A DNA stretch of 8,341 nt, taken from the NCBI GenBank assembly GCA_038247995.1, contig JBBRUG010000278.1, positions 1 to 8,341 on the forward strand. Reading direction: 5' to 3'. This stretch comes from JBBRUG01 sp038247995 (GTDB taxonomy: Bacteria > Chloroflexota > Chloroflexia > Chloroflexales > Chloroflexaceae). The notes under the pieces were generated by a model. It was not told the origin of the DNA. It saw only the letters and a list, made by a program, of their open reading frames with translations, and ran no database searches. Positions 1 to 5,974 of the stretch are shown piece after piece (the first letter of the stretch is position 1; every line of letters begins with the position of its first letter). A program made the translations under genes and the position numbers.

Positions 1-72
<72 letters not shown>

Positions 73-148
73 AGGGAACATCACGTTCCACCAGCCGAAC
101 CCACCATCCCACCCACGCAACCACACTCGCTTGTGAAGGTACATCATT

Positions 149-189
149 AAGCCGCGTAGCTCTGCTGCGCGGCTTTGTGGTGCTTTTTT
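149..189 (+). terminator. Probable terminator after 16S rRNA
   Basis: An 11-bp hairpin (149-159 with 165-175, one G-T wobble, 5-nt loop) has a very GC-rich stem, AAGCCGCG against CGCGGCTT. A run of six T follows at 184-189. The T-run sits about 8 nt after the stem, so it is not a textbook terminator, but the place (after a 16S gene, just before a new ribosome binding site) supports transcription ending here. Between the rRNA end and the hairpin (73-148) there is only C-rich sequence, with no tRNA that I can fold. Confidence 0.65.
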
Positions 190-212
190 AGCTACAAATA
201 AGGAGGCCGTCT

Positions 213-881
213 GTGGATCTGCACCGCTTTGCCGCTGTTGATACGTATCTTGATGGATTGTTCGGCCCACCCGACCCGGTGTTTGCTGCCGCACTCGAAC
301 GTGCTGAGGCCGCCGGTTTACCCGCTATTCAGGTCGCGCCTGTTCAGGGGCGCATGCTCCAGATGCTGGCGCACCTCGTCGGCGCACGCCGGATCTTGGA
401 AGTCGGCACGCTCGGTGGCTATAGCGCAATCTGGTTGGCCCGTGCGTTGCCCGCCGATGGGCGCCTGATCACGCTGGAGTACGAGCCGCGCCACGCCGAT
501 GTGGCCCGCACCAACCTTGCCGCCGCCGGGCTCGCCGATCGCACTGAGGTATGTGTCGGGCGTGGCCTCGATCTGATGCACGAGTTAATTCAAGCCGGTG
601 GGGCGCCTTTCGATATGATCTTTATCGACGCCGATAAGCCTGCATACCCTGATTACCTCACCGCCGCACTGCAACTCACTCGTCCCGGTGGCCTCATTGT
701 CGCCGATAATGTGATCCGCGACGGCGGCGTTGTTGACCCGGCCAGTACCGATACCAGTGTGCAAGGTGTGCGTGAGTTTAATACGCGTTTTGCCGCCGAT
801 CCGCGCCTCAGCGCCGCGTTCCTGCCCACGATCGGCGCCAAAGGCTATGATGGGCTTGCAATTGGGGTGGTGCAACAATGA
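213..881 (+). CDS. SAM-dependent O-methyltransferase (caffeoyl-CoA OMT type)
   Basis: This 222-residue protein has the features of the small, cation-dependent class I O-methyltransferases (Methyltransf_3 family), which move a methyl group from S-adenosylmethionine to a catechol-type hydroxyl. SAM motif I is EVGTLGGYS at 63-71, an acidic residue that could hold the SAM ribose is E89, and the metal site is visible as FIDADK (137-142, D139) and ADN (D165, N166). Length and motif spacing are normal for the family. The GTG start at 213 is chosen because a clean AGGAGG lies at 201-206, 6 nt upstream. It overlaps the next gene by 4 nt (ATGA), so the two are probably translated together. The family is soluble and cytoplasmic. 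The substrate cannot be read from sequence. Placement directly behind a 16S gene looks incidental. Confidence 0.93.
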   Translation: MDLHRFAAVDTYLDGLFGPPDPVFAAALERAEAAGLPAIQVAPVQGRMLQMLAHLVGARRILEVGTLGGYSAIWLARALPADGRLITLEYEPRHADVARTNLAAAGLADRTEVCVGRGLDLMHELIQAGGAPFDMIFIDADKPAYPDYLTAALQLTRPGGLIVADNVIRDGGVVDPASTDTSVQGVREFNTRFAADPRLSAAFLPTIGAKGYDGLAIGVVQQ

Positions 882-1555
882 AGCGTTTTGCCGGAGTTGT
901 GTTTGATGCGTATGGCACGCTGCTTGATACCGGTTCGGTTGCCGCAGCCTGTGAGCATCACTTCCCCGGTCGCGGTGCGCAACTCACCAGCCTCTGGCGG
1001 GTGCGCCAGTTGGAGTATAGCTGGCTGCGCAGCCTGATGGGGCGTTACGCCGATTTCTGGCAAATCACCGCCGATGCGCTCGATTACGCCTGCCCCGCCC
1101 TTGGTTTGCACCTGACGCCGGTTGTGCGCGACGAACTGTTGCGCGGGTATCTGACGTTGCGGCCATTCCCTGAAGTGCCTGCGGCGCTGGCTCAACTCCA
1201 GGATCAGCGGCGTATGGTGCTCTCGAACGGCACTCCAGCCATGCTTGAAGCCGGGCTGGCCTACGCTGGGCTACTGCCGCATTTGGATGTGGTGCTTAGC
1301 GTCGCGCCACTGGGTATCTACAAACCGGCGCCCGAAGTGTATGCCATGGCCACGGTGCATCTCGGCTGTGCACCCGCCGAAGTGCTGTTTGTGTCGGCGA
1401 ACGGCTGGGATATCGCCGGCGCAACGGCGTTTGGCCTCACTACCTGCTGGCTAAACCGGGCTAATGCGCCGCTGGAACAGCTTGGTGTTGCACCGGCCTA
1501 CATTGTACGTGACCTGAGATTCGTGTCACCAACCACAGTAAGCTGTAGCGTGTAG
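878..1555 (+). CDS. HAD-superfamily (S)-2-haloacid dehalogenase, C-terminus replaced by an insertion
   Basis: The 225-residue protein is a type II haloacid dehalogenase, which hydrolyses 2-haloacids to 2-hydroxyacids via an aspartyl ester. Every catalytic position known from L-DEX YL has a counterpart: D10 (nucleophile, FDAYGTL), T14, R41, S116 (LSNGT), K149 (YKPAP), Y155, S173, N175 and D178 (VSANGWD). The cap domain lies roughly between residues 16 and 95. The ATG at 878 overlaps the stop of the methyltransferase. The last 12 residues, RFVSPTTVSCSV, are read from foreign DNA: the codons for YIVRDL are duplicated at 6010-6031, where the frame continues as TGVATVGE and a stop. The present protein is therefore about 4 residues longer than the inferred 221-residue ancestor with a new tail beyond the catalytic core, so activity may survive. 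Real substrate unknown; many HAD homologues are not dehalogenases in vivo. Confidence 0.92.
   Translation: MKRFAGVVFDAYGTLLDTGSVAAACEHHFPGRGAQLTSLWRVRQLEYSWLRSLMGRYADFWQITADALDYACPALGLHLTPVVRDELLRGYLTLRPFPEVPAALAQLQDQRRMVLSNGTPAMLEAGLAYAGLLPHLDVVLSVAPLGIYKPAPEVYAMATVHLGCAPAEVLFVSANGWDIAGATAFGLTTCWLNRANAPLEQLGVAPAYIVRDLRFVSPTTVSCSV
1495..1515. repeat. Left copy of 21-bp direct repeat flanking the insertion
   Basis: This sequence, ending in ATTGTACGTGACCT, lies in the HAD gene and is repeated at 6010-6030 in the same orientation with one mismatch (C1501 against G6016). It encodes the PAYIVRDL part of the HAD tail. Its last six bases (1510-1515) are also the outer end of the left inverted terminus, so the exact junction is ambiguous. 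Its length suggests either an unusually long target duplication or an att-like core. Confidence 0.85.
1510..1543 (+). repeat. Left inverted terminus of the element
   Basis: This matches the reverse complement of 5975-6008 at 30 of 34 positions, including a perfect 16-bp block GAGATTCGTGTCACCA at 1516-1531. Mismatches are at 1515, 1532, 1538 and 1539. It supplies the last 10 or so codons of the current HAD gene. Confidence 0.8.
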
Positions 1556-1640
1556 TCGGCTTACACAACTCGTACCAGAAAGAACATTCTCATACAAGGT
1601 GAGCCAAGGCTTGGTGAAAGAATTCACTGAATCTTGCCCC

Positions 1641-1667
1641 TGGTGTCACGAATCCTGGTATAGGGCC
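1641..1667 (-). repeat. Third terminus-like sequence, next to the CHAT fragment
   Basis: Bases 1641-1654 match 5987-6000 of the right terminus at 13 of 14 positions, in the same orientation. Extended to 1667 the match is 21 of 27, both copies running into AGGGCC. It is inverted relative to the left terminus at 1510-1543, so the two enclose a unit of about 155 bp (1510-1667) resembling a MITE or an IS remnant. CHAT homology starts right beside it, at about 1659. Confidence 0.6.
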
Positions 1668-2021
1668 CTCTATCTCGTCTGCCACGGCACGCTGGTGGAC
1701 GGACAGCCCTTCCTCTACCTGGAACGTCAACCGGGTGAGCCGGAATTGCCCATCCCTGGTGCGGATCTCGTCACCCAGATCGCGCAGATGCAGCATCGCC
1801 CACTGCTCGTGGTGCTGGCAGCGTGTCGCAGCGCCGGCGACGACTACGCGGTGTTAAATGCCATCGGCCCGCAGCTTGCGCGGATCGGTATTGGTGCCGT
1901 ACTGGCGATGCAGGGCGACGTGCCGATGCGGCTGGTGGCCGACCTGATGCCGCGTTTGTTCCGTGAACTTGACCGCGATGGTCAGATCGACCGGGCGCTG
2001 GCGGCGGCGCGGTCGGCGGTG
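1659..2021 (+). pseudogene. CHAT (caspase-like) domain fragment, broken at both ends
   Basis: About 120 residues read as the core of a CHAT-domain (caspase HetF-associated) cysteine protease. They carry the His motif LVCHGTLVDG (catalytic His codon at 1683-1685), the Cys motif VVLAACRSAG (Cys codon at 1824-1826), GAVLAMQGDV and the helix FRELDRDGQIDRALAAAR. CHAT proteins usually are long and combine this domain with repeats, NTPases or partner effectors, often in defence or cell-death settings. Here the N-terminal half of the domain is missing: homology starts at a terminus-like repeat near 1659. After about 2021 the expected tail (usually a tryptophan-rich stretch ending in LFLRL) is absent and the frame runs into unrelated sequence to a stop at 2121-2123. 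A GTG at 1599 could start a 174-codon frame, but no good ribosome site supports it. Both catalytic residues survive, yet I regard this as a remnant. Confidence 0.75.
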
Positions 2022-2402
2022 TCGGCTGATCAGCCCAGTATCTGCGCCGCATCCGCCTGCCCGCCTGGTCGGCGGTGCCCGCCGCGCTCGCATTGCGCTG
2101 ATCAGTGCGGCCGAGCGAGATGATCGCGCTGCCGCCAATTAGGCGGTCGCCGCGCTCTATGGGCTGTCGCCAACTGAGCAGGACGCCGGTAGCGTATTAC
2201 AAATGTTCGCATCAGACGCACGTTGAACCGGACTCGAGCGAGGCAAAAGCGTGTAGCGGGCGTTCGGAACGGCCTTGTGTGCATGCATTTGGCACACGCT
2301 TTCGGCTCCTTGGGCGCCTCGTCGGTGGGCGCTAAGAATACTCTACCGACGCTCTAGACCCGCAGCAGAGGGCGCCGTTCGGCTTTGGCGTGGCAGACGC
2401 TT
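2022..2402. other. Gene-free stretch with degenerate coding remnant and inverted repeat
   Basis: No intact gene is visible. In the frame shifted by +1 relative to the CHAT fragment, 2023-2226 reads as protein-like sequence (ISAAERDDRAAAN, stop, AVAALYGLSPTEQDAGSV) with a single internal TAG at 2140-2142, where a CAG would restore the frame. This may be the decayed continuation of the CHAT gene or another gene; I do not recognise it. An imperfect inverted repeat (2241-2254 with 2294-2307, 12 of 14) holds a nested GTGTGC/GCACAC pair (2278-2283, 2292-2297). It could be a terminator for the minus-strand gene that ends at 2403, though it lacks a U-tract, or the scar of another element. Confidence 0.4.
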
Positions 2403-4094
2403 CTACTCGTCGTCGAAGCTGTCGCCCACATCCTCGAAGGTGAACGCCTCCGCCGGGTCAAGCGCGCCGTTGGCGTTGCTATCGTAGCCCACACGCAGGG
2501 CCGCGCCGTTGTCTTCCCAACTGCTGTAGTCGATCAGCAGGGTTTGCCCATTGGCGAGCACTAGGCCGTCGTCGGGCGACTCGAACACATCCTCCTCGCC
2601 GTCGATCTTCAGACGCTGCATCGCCAGGTTGAAGATGACATCGTCGTTCGGCGACGAGGTGTTGATCTGCACTGCGACAAGCCTGCCCGCGACATCGATC
2701 GACAGCGCCACCTGATCGCCGGCCTCCATCTCGAAGCTGTCGAGCCAGAAGCCGAAGTCGGCGGTGACGGCCTGGAAGCCCAGGAACAGCTCGGGTACCT
2801 CGCCCTGCTCGGTGGTATAGGTGATCTCCGTGCCACCCGCGCTTATCTCGAGCTTGTCCGTCTGGGCTGTGGACGAGCCAAGGTTGCCAACCTCGAATGC
2901 AAAGCCCGGGCCAATATACGTGACAGCGCCCATAGTCATGCTCGTCGGCTGCGGGTTGTGAAGAACATCGAACGTCAGTGTGCGGGAAACGCCGAAGGTA
3001 TAATACCGTCGGGCCGGATTTTGCCACGAAGGAACAGTTTGCGTCAGCGTTTCGGCGCGTTCGGCACTTGGGAACAGGTCTATATCAGTAGGATTCGCCC
3101 CTCCTAGACCGGGATTAACGTCGCCGTTGTTAATCCCGATGGACGTACCACTACCGAGCATATGATCCATACTAGAACCAAAGCTTGTAAGGCTCGGCGT
3201 ATTGGCGATGCTGCCGCAGAATGGGCAGTCCTGCGTGCCCAGGCGGGGAGCAATCGGTGCGAAGCCTAGGGTGGAGATTTGGGCGTTGCCGCGGTAATCG
3301 TCCGCGCTGATTGTCGGATCGGGCGAGTAGAACCAGGTGTTGGCCGCGGTGTCAATCAGGATCTCGCGGGTCTGACCAGGGTAGTTGCTGTCGTACACGC
3401 TGACTGCGACGGTTGTCGCGGAGGTGTTGCGCAGCGCGAACGGCAACACGGCGTGGCCGCCCGAGCGATCGGGCATGGAGAAGCGGAGCGTACCGAACGG
3501 GCTCCCCAGCTTGCCGATACTGGCGCGCATAGCGGCCAGCACGTCGTTCGGCGAGCTCCGAACGACGGTATCGCGCTTGAGCAGCAGCGAGGCGCTCCAG
3601 TAGGCGATCTCGCGCTGTAGCTTGGTGTTGCCCTCGAGCATCAGATCACCGATCCGCTCGGCGCCGAAATCCTGCGGGCGCAGTTCGCCGTTGTACATCA
3701 GGCTGCTGACGATCGCTATGCCCTCGCAGTAGCCGTTGTTCATCGTGCTGTTGGCCCACTCCATCCAGCGCGTCGCTGGCGAGGTCAGGGCGCAGCTGCC
3801 GTCGCTGGCCACCGGCGAGCCGCACACGTTGTCGCCGAACATCCGGCGCAGCTCAACCGATGTCAGCTCGCCCTGCTGTGTGCGGACAGTGTTGGCGAAG
3901 CTGAAGCCATCCACGGCGGGGCTGAAGGGGCGGGCGGGGACGGCGATAAACGGGAGCCAAATGGTGGGCTGCAACACGCGTTGAGCCAGGATGGGCGACG
4001 GCGCGATGGGTTTGAGCGCGAGCAGTAGACCGATGATCAGGAGACTGACGACCGCCAGCGTGAGCAAACGGCTGTTGTGACGCGAGGTTCTCAT
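2403..4094 (-). CDS. Secreted protein, predicted papain-like cysteine peptidase with EF-hand-like loop
   Basis: I recognise no named family, but the 563-residue protein is well structured. Residues 1-30 form a basic start and a hydrophobic segment (about 11-27), a signal peptide or anchor, with possible cleavage after ILA (35-37), followed by a proline-rich linker. Three motifs in order suggest a papain/C39/transglutaminase-like fold: NNGYCEGIA (C123), GGHAVLPF (H214) and VYDSNYPG (D235), a plausible Cys-His-Asp triad. C290 and C293 form a CxxC (CPFCG). The C-terminal 200 residues look beta-rich, then a calcium-type loop D538-S-N-A-N-G-A-L-D-P-A-E549 and an acidic tail. The ATG at 4094 is preferred over one at 4187: it has AAAGGG 5 nt upstream and directly precedes the signal sequence. 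It stands alone, convergent with the CHAT remnant and facing the same way as merR. A small palindrome, ATACGG/CCGTAT (4142-4157), lies upstream. Peptidase activity is inference from motifs only. Confidence 0.8.
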   Translation of the reverse strand: MRTSRHNSRLLTLAVVSLLIIGLLLALKPIAPSPILAQRVLQPTIWLPFIAVPARPFSPAVDGFSFANTVRTQQGELTSVELRRMFGDNVCGSPVASDGSCALTSPATRWMEWANSTMNNGYCEGIAIVSSLMYNGELRPQDFGAERIGDLMLEGNTKLQREIAYWSASLLLKRDTVVRSSPNDVLAAMRASIGKLGSPFGTLRFSMPDRSGGHAVLPFALRNTSATTVAVSVYDSNYPGQTREILIDTAANTWFYSPDPTISADDYRGNAQISTLGFAPIAPRLGTQDCPFCGSIANTPSLTSFGSSMDHMLGSGTSIGINNGDVNPGLGGANPTDIDLFPSAERAETLTQTVPSWQNPARRYYTFGVSRTLTFDVLHNPQPTSMTMGAVTYIGPGFAFEVGNLGSSTAQTDKLEISAGGTEITYTTEQGEVPELFLGFQAVTADFGFWLDSFEMEAGDQVALSIDVAGRLVAVQINTSSPNDDVIFNLAMQRLKIDGEEDVFESPDDGLVLANGQTLLIDYSSWEDNGAALRVGYDSNANGALDPAEAFTFEDVGDSFDDE

Positions 4095-4141
4095 GGTGCC
4101 CTTTAGCAAAAATGTATTGAGCTTGCAGCTCACATTACCAT

Positions 4142-4157
4142 ATACGGGGCACCGTAT
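4142..4157. promoter_or_regulatory. Short palindrome upstream of the secreted peptidase gene
   Basis: Six-base arms ATACGG (4142-4147) and CCGTAT (4152-4157) are separated by 4 bases, 48-63 bp upstream of the start at 4094. A second perfect palindrome, GACCA-T-TGGTC, lies at 4182-4192. Their position fits operators for the minus-strand gene, but I see no convincing -35/-10 pair here, so the role is a guess. Confidence 0.3.
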
Positions 4158-4234
4158 TATTTTGGGAAAATTGCACGATAAGACCATTGGTCACAAGTTA
4201 AGGTTGCGGTGCCTGTGTCAAATGTTATAGTGGC

Positions 4235-4408
4235 TCAAGCTGTCAAGACACCGTTTCTGTTGCCTGGCCGAGTGTCCGAATTCCTTGAACCATTATAGAT
4301 CGCCACAAGCGTCCGCACGGTTTGAAGCTCGACCGCGCGGCCGTTGCGGTCGCAGCCGGGGCAGCGCGTAGGGTGATCAGCTTCTGATGATGCACCGCAG
4401 TCAGTCAT
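4235..4408 (-). pseudogene. CopZ-type zinc/Fe-S metallochaperone, 3'-truncated
   Basis: The 57-codon frame begins MTDCGASSEADHPTRCPGC and continues NGRAVELQTVRTLVA. The CPxC...G..VELQTV pattern is the start of the zinc-binding N-terminal domain of CopZ-like iron-sulphur metallochaperones, proteins that carry metal (copper in the studied archaeal case) and usually exceed 100 residues. After about residue 35 (around 4300) the sequence stops resembling the family and ends at 4235, so the 3' part, including the rest of the metal domain, is lost. The start is well supported: GGAGG lies 5 nt upstream and the ATG overlaps the end of merR (ATGACTGA), indicating former translational coupling in a metal-response operon. 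The short product may still be made but is unlikely to be functional. Family assignment rests on a short motif. Confidence 0.6.
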
Positions 4409-4826
4409 TGCTGCCTCCACGTCTCTCCGACTGGGCGGCGACCAGCGCACAGACACAGTGCTGCCCCGTGCGATCGATGGGCCTTGCCGCACTCTCGTGG
4501 CGCAGGGTGGCGAGCTGCGCGCGAAGATGCATCAGTTCGGTGATGCGCTGATCGACCAGCGCGAGCTGCTGATCAAGCGTCGCCTGCATGGCCACGCAGG
4601 GCGCACCATCTTGGGCAAAGGCGGCGACCAGGGCCGCAATGCTTTCCAGGCCGATACTGAGCGCACGAGCACCAGCGATAAAGCGCAGGCGCTCCACATC
4701 GTGGGCGTCATAGCGCCGGTAGTTGTTTGCCGCCCGTGGCGGCGGTGCGATCAGGCCAATCGAATCGTAGAAGCGAATCGTCTTGGCCGGGACACCACTT
4801 TGGCGGGCCAGGTCACCGATCTGCAT
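4401..4826 (-). CDS. MerR-family transcriptional regulator, metal-sensing type
   Basis: The 141-residue protein has the MerR layout. The winged helix-turn-helix is at 1-70 (MQIGDLARQSGVPAKTIRFYDSIGLI, then NYRRYD), and the dimerisation helix is at about 80-110. The metal-binding end has C77 (in GAPC), at the same residue number as the conserved Cys of CadR, and a CVC pair, C124 and C126. The middle cysteine typical of MerR and CadR (around 112-117) is missing, so the ligand is not predictable; a soft metal such as copper, cadmium or mercury is the family expectation. The ATG at 4826 is fixed by a near-perfect AAGGAGGTG just upstream; in-frame codons further upstream lie outside the MerR domain. 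It overlaps the truncated CopZ-type gene it probably regulated. Only some 20 bp upstream of its ribosome site, VOC-gene sequence begins on the other strand, so its original promoter is probably gone. Confidence 0.88.
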   Translation of the reverse strand: MQIGDLARQSGVPAKTIRFYDSIGLIAPPPRAANNYRRYDAHDVERLRFIAGARALSIGLESIAALVAAFAQDGAPCVAMQATLDQQLALVDQRITELMHLRAQLATLRHESAARPIDRTGQHCVCALVAAQSERRGGSND

Positions 4827-4830
4827 AAAG

Positions 4831-4840
4831 CACCTCCTTG
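4831..4840 (-). promoter_or_regulatory. Strong ribosome binding site of merR
   Basis: Read on the minus strand this is CAAGGAGGTG, almost fully complementary to the 16S end seen at 61-70 of this window, ending 4 nt before the ATG at 4826. It decides the merR start. Confidence 0.85.
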
Positions 4841-4847
4841 TGCGCCG

Positions 4848-5138
4848 ATCATACACCTTGTGCGCGACCGCGTGGAGGTGCATCTCTGGCAAGCGGATGA
4901 CGAGAGCTGGAAAACCCGTAGCGCACAAAAACCCGTCTGTTCAGGTGCAGAGTCGTTTATCGCGGGCACAGCAAGCTGTCGGATCGCGGTGACGGGAGTG
5001 GATGTGCTGTACCAGCAGGTGCAGCTCCATGGCGTTGTCCATCCAAATGGGCATCTCAGCGCTACCGCCTGGGGCGCCCGCGAGTTCGGCGTCAGTGACC
5101 CCGACAATAACCTGATTACCTTTTTTGAGCGCGTATGA
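4848..5138 (+). pseudogene. VOC-family (glyoxalase/bleomycin-resistance-like) protein, 5'-truncated
   Basis: About 95 codons read as the second half of a vicinal-oxygen-chelate protein of the bleomycin-binding type: VEVHLWQADD, then CRIAVTGVDVLYQQVQ, HPNG, AWGAREFGVSDPDNNLITFF and a stop at 5136-5138. The DPDNNLITFFE ending and the GxREF strand are family hallmarks. A complete protein has some 115-130 residues; the first beta-alpha-beta unit is missing, since upstream of about 4848 the frame runs into merR antisense sequence. The only nearby start is a GTG at 4860 without a ribosome site. This is a remnant joined head to head with merR, marking a recombination junction around 4840-4860. Such proteins bind drugs or act as small dioxygenases or lyases; the particular role is unknown. 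Confidence 0.75.
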
Positions 5139-5232
5139 TGTGGTTGAGCGCACGTATGGTGGTCACTTTGAAGGTCAACGGCGGCAGGGTAGTTGCCTTC
5201 GACTGACGCCGGCCTGACCCTCACCAGTACAC

Positions 5233-5294
5233 CCTGCATAGTCAGGTACATATGCGTATATGGCAGGCTAGAGTATACCCTAGCCTGACGTCAG
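5233..5294. promoter_or_regulatory. Putative res (recombination) site of the resolvase
   Basis: A near-perfect 24-bp palindrome lies at 5264-5287 (CAGGCTAG ... CTAGCCTG, 22 of 24 positions symmetric) with AT at its centre (5275-5276), as expected for a serine-resolvase crossover subsite with a 2-bp overlap. It is flanked by CATAT/ATATG (5249-5253, 5258-5262), an outer CCTGC/GCAGG pair (5233-5237, 5263-5267) and a perfect CTGACGTCAG at 5285-5294. The cluster lies about 110-170 bp upstream of the resolvase, the usual place of a three-subsite res locus in Tn3-type elements. Subsite boundaries are inference. The rest of 5139-5406 shows no gene. Confidence 0.5.
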
Positions 5295-5341
5295 ACCGAG
5301 CGCCAAAATAGCGTCAGAATAGGGTTGCTTTTTGGCTTTTC

Positions 5342-5370
5342 TTGACAGATCGCCTCCAGGGTCCTAGACT
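5342..5370 (+). promoter_or_regulatory. Sigma70-type promoter of the resolvase gene
   Basis: TTGACA (5342-5347) is followed by a 17-bp spacer and TAGACT (5365-5370), giving a start of transcription near 5377, about 30 nt before the ATG. A CTCCTG/CAGGAG pair (5372-5377, 5394-5399) could fold over the ribosome site in the leader. The promoter lies just downstream of the res-like palindromes, so the resolvase may repress itself as in Tn3-type elements (inference). Confidence 0.7.
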
Positions 5371-5406
5371 TCTCCTGACATATTCCCCCTCAGCAGGAGC
5401 GTCACT

Positions 5407-5964
5407 ATGCCCGGTCAGCGCATCGGCTATACCCGCGTCAGCAGCTTCGACCAGAACCCCGAGCGCCAGCCCGAACAGATAGCCCTCGATCGCGTCTTCA
5501 CCGACAAGGCTTCCGGCAAGGATATGAAGCGCCCGGAGTTGGATCGCCTGCTCACCTTCGTGCGCGAGGGTGATACCATCGTGGTGCACGCGATGGATCG
5601 CCTGGCCCGCAACCTCGACGATCTGCGCCGCCTGGTGCAGACCCTCACAAAGCGCGGGGTGGCAGTGCAATTCCTCAAAGCGAATATGACGTTTACCGGC
5701 GATGACACACCGATGGCGAACCTGATGATCTCGGTGATGGGTGCGTTCGCCGAGTTCGAGCGCGCGCTGATCAGAGAGCGCCAGCGCGAGGGCATCGCGC
5801 TCGCCAAGCAGCGTGGGGTTTACACCGGACGTAAGCGGGTGCTGAGCCCAGTGCAAGTCGCCGAGCTGCGCCGACGCGCTTCGACCGAGCCGAAGGCGGC
5901 GCTGGCCAGGGAGTTCCAGATCAGCCGCGAGACGTTGTATCAGTATTTGAAGCGGAAGGGGTGA
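5407..5964 (+). CDS. tnpR: Tn3-type serine resolvase / small serine recombinase
   Basis: At 185 residues it has the size of TnpR of Tn3 and gamma-delta. The catalytic domain begins RIGYTRVSSFDQN with R10 and nucleophile S12. FTDKASGKD is at 31-39 and MDRLARN at 63-69 carries active-site R65 and R68. The long E-helix runs around 108-136 (MISVMGAFAEFERALIRERQ), and the DNA-binding helix-turn-helix is at about 145-183 (ISRETLYQYLK). All catalytic positions are intact. Resolvases of this type cut two res sites with a 2-bp stagger and separate transposon cointegrates; invertases share the fold, so hin/gin-like inversion is possible. AGGAG at 5395-5399, 7 nt before the ATG, supports the start, and it has its own promoter. 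It ends 10 bp before the right inverted terminus. The partner transposase tnpA is absent, and this is the only intact recombination gene inside the element. Confidence 0.93.
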   Translation: MPGQRIGYTRVSSFDQNPERQPEQIALDRVFTDKASGKDMKRPELDRLLTFVREGDTIVVHAMDRLARNLDDLRRLVQTLTKRGVAVQFLKANMTFTGDDTPMANLMISVMGAFAEFERALIRERQREGIALAKQRGVYTGRKRVLSPVQVAELRRRASTEPKAALAREFQISRETLYQYLKRKG

Positions 5965-5974
5965 TACCGGCTTC

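Noticed and set aside
73..148. A spacer tRNA (Ile or Ala) behind the 16S gene
   Set aside because: The sequence is too short and C-rich, has no T-loop consensus and no cloverleaf.
2245..2303. An integron attC-like site
   Set aside because: The inverted repeats lack the GTTRRRY/RYYYAAC core ends, and no integron integrase is visible.
3279..3620. Open reading frames on the plus strand across the secreted peptidase gene
   Set aside because: They are antisense shadows of a clearly coding GC-rich frame; their translations show no motif and have no ribosome sites.
4095..4187. A longer N-terminus for the secreted peptidase, starting at the ATG at 4187
   Set aside because: The extra 31 residues are not protein-like, would put the signal sequence inside the protein, and the ATG at 4094 has a good AAAGGG ribosome site.
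4458..4847. An N-terminal extension of the VOC protein through the merR region
   Set aside because: The frame is open but is the complement of merR, and its translation has no VOC features before about 4848.
5264..5294. The palindromes upstream of the resolvase as a transcription terminator of the VOC fragment
   Set aside because: The centre is a palindrome itself without a loop, no T-run follows, and the position upstream of a resolvase fits a recombination site better.
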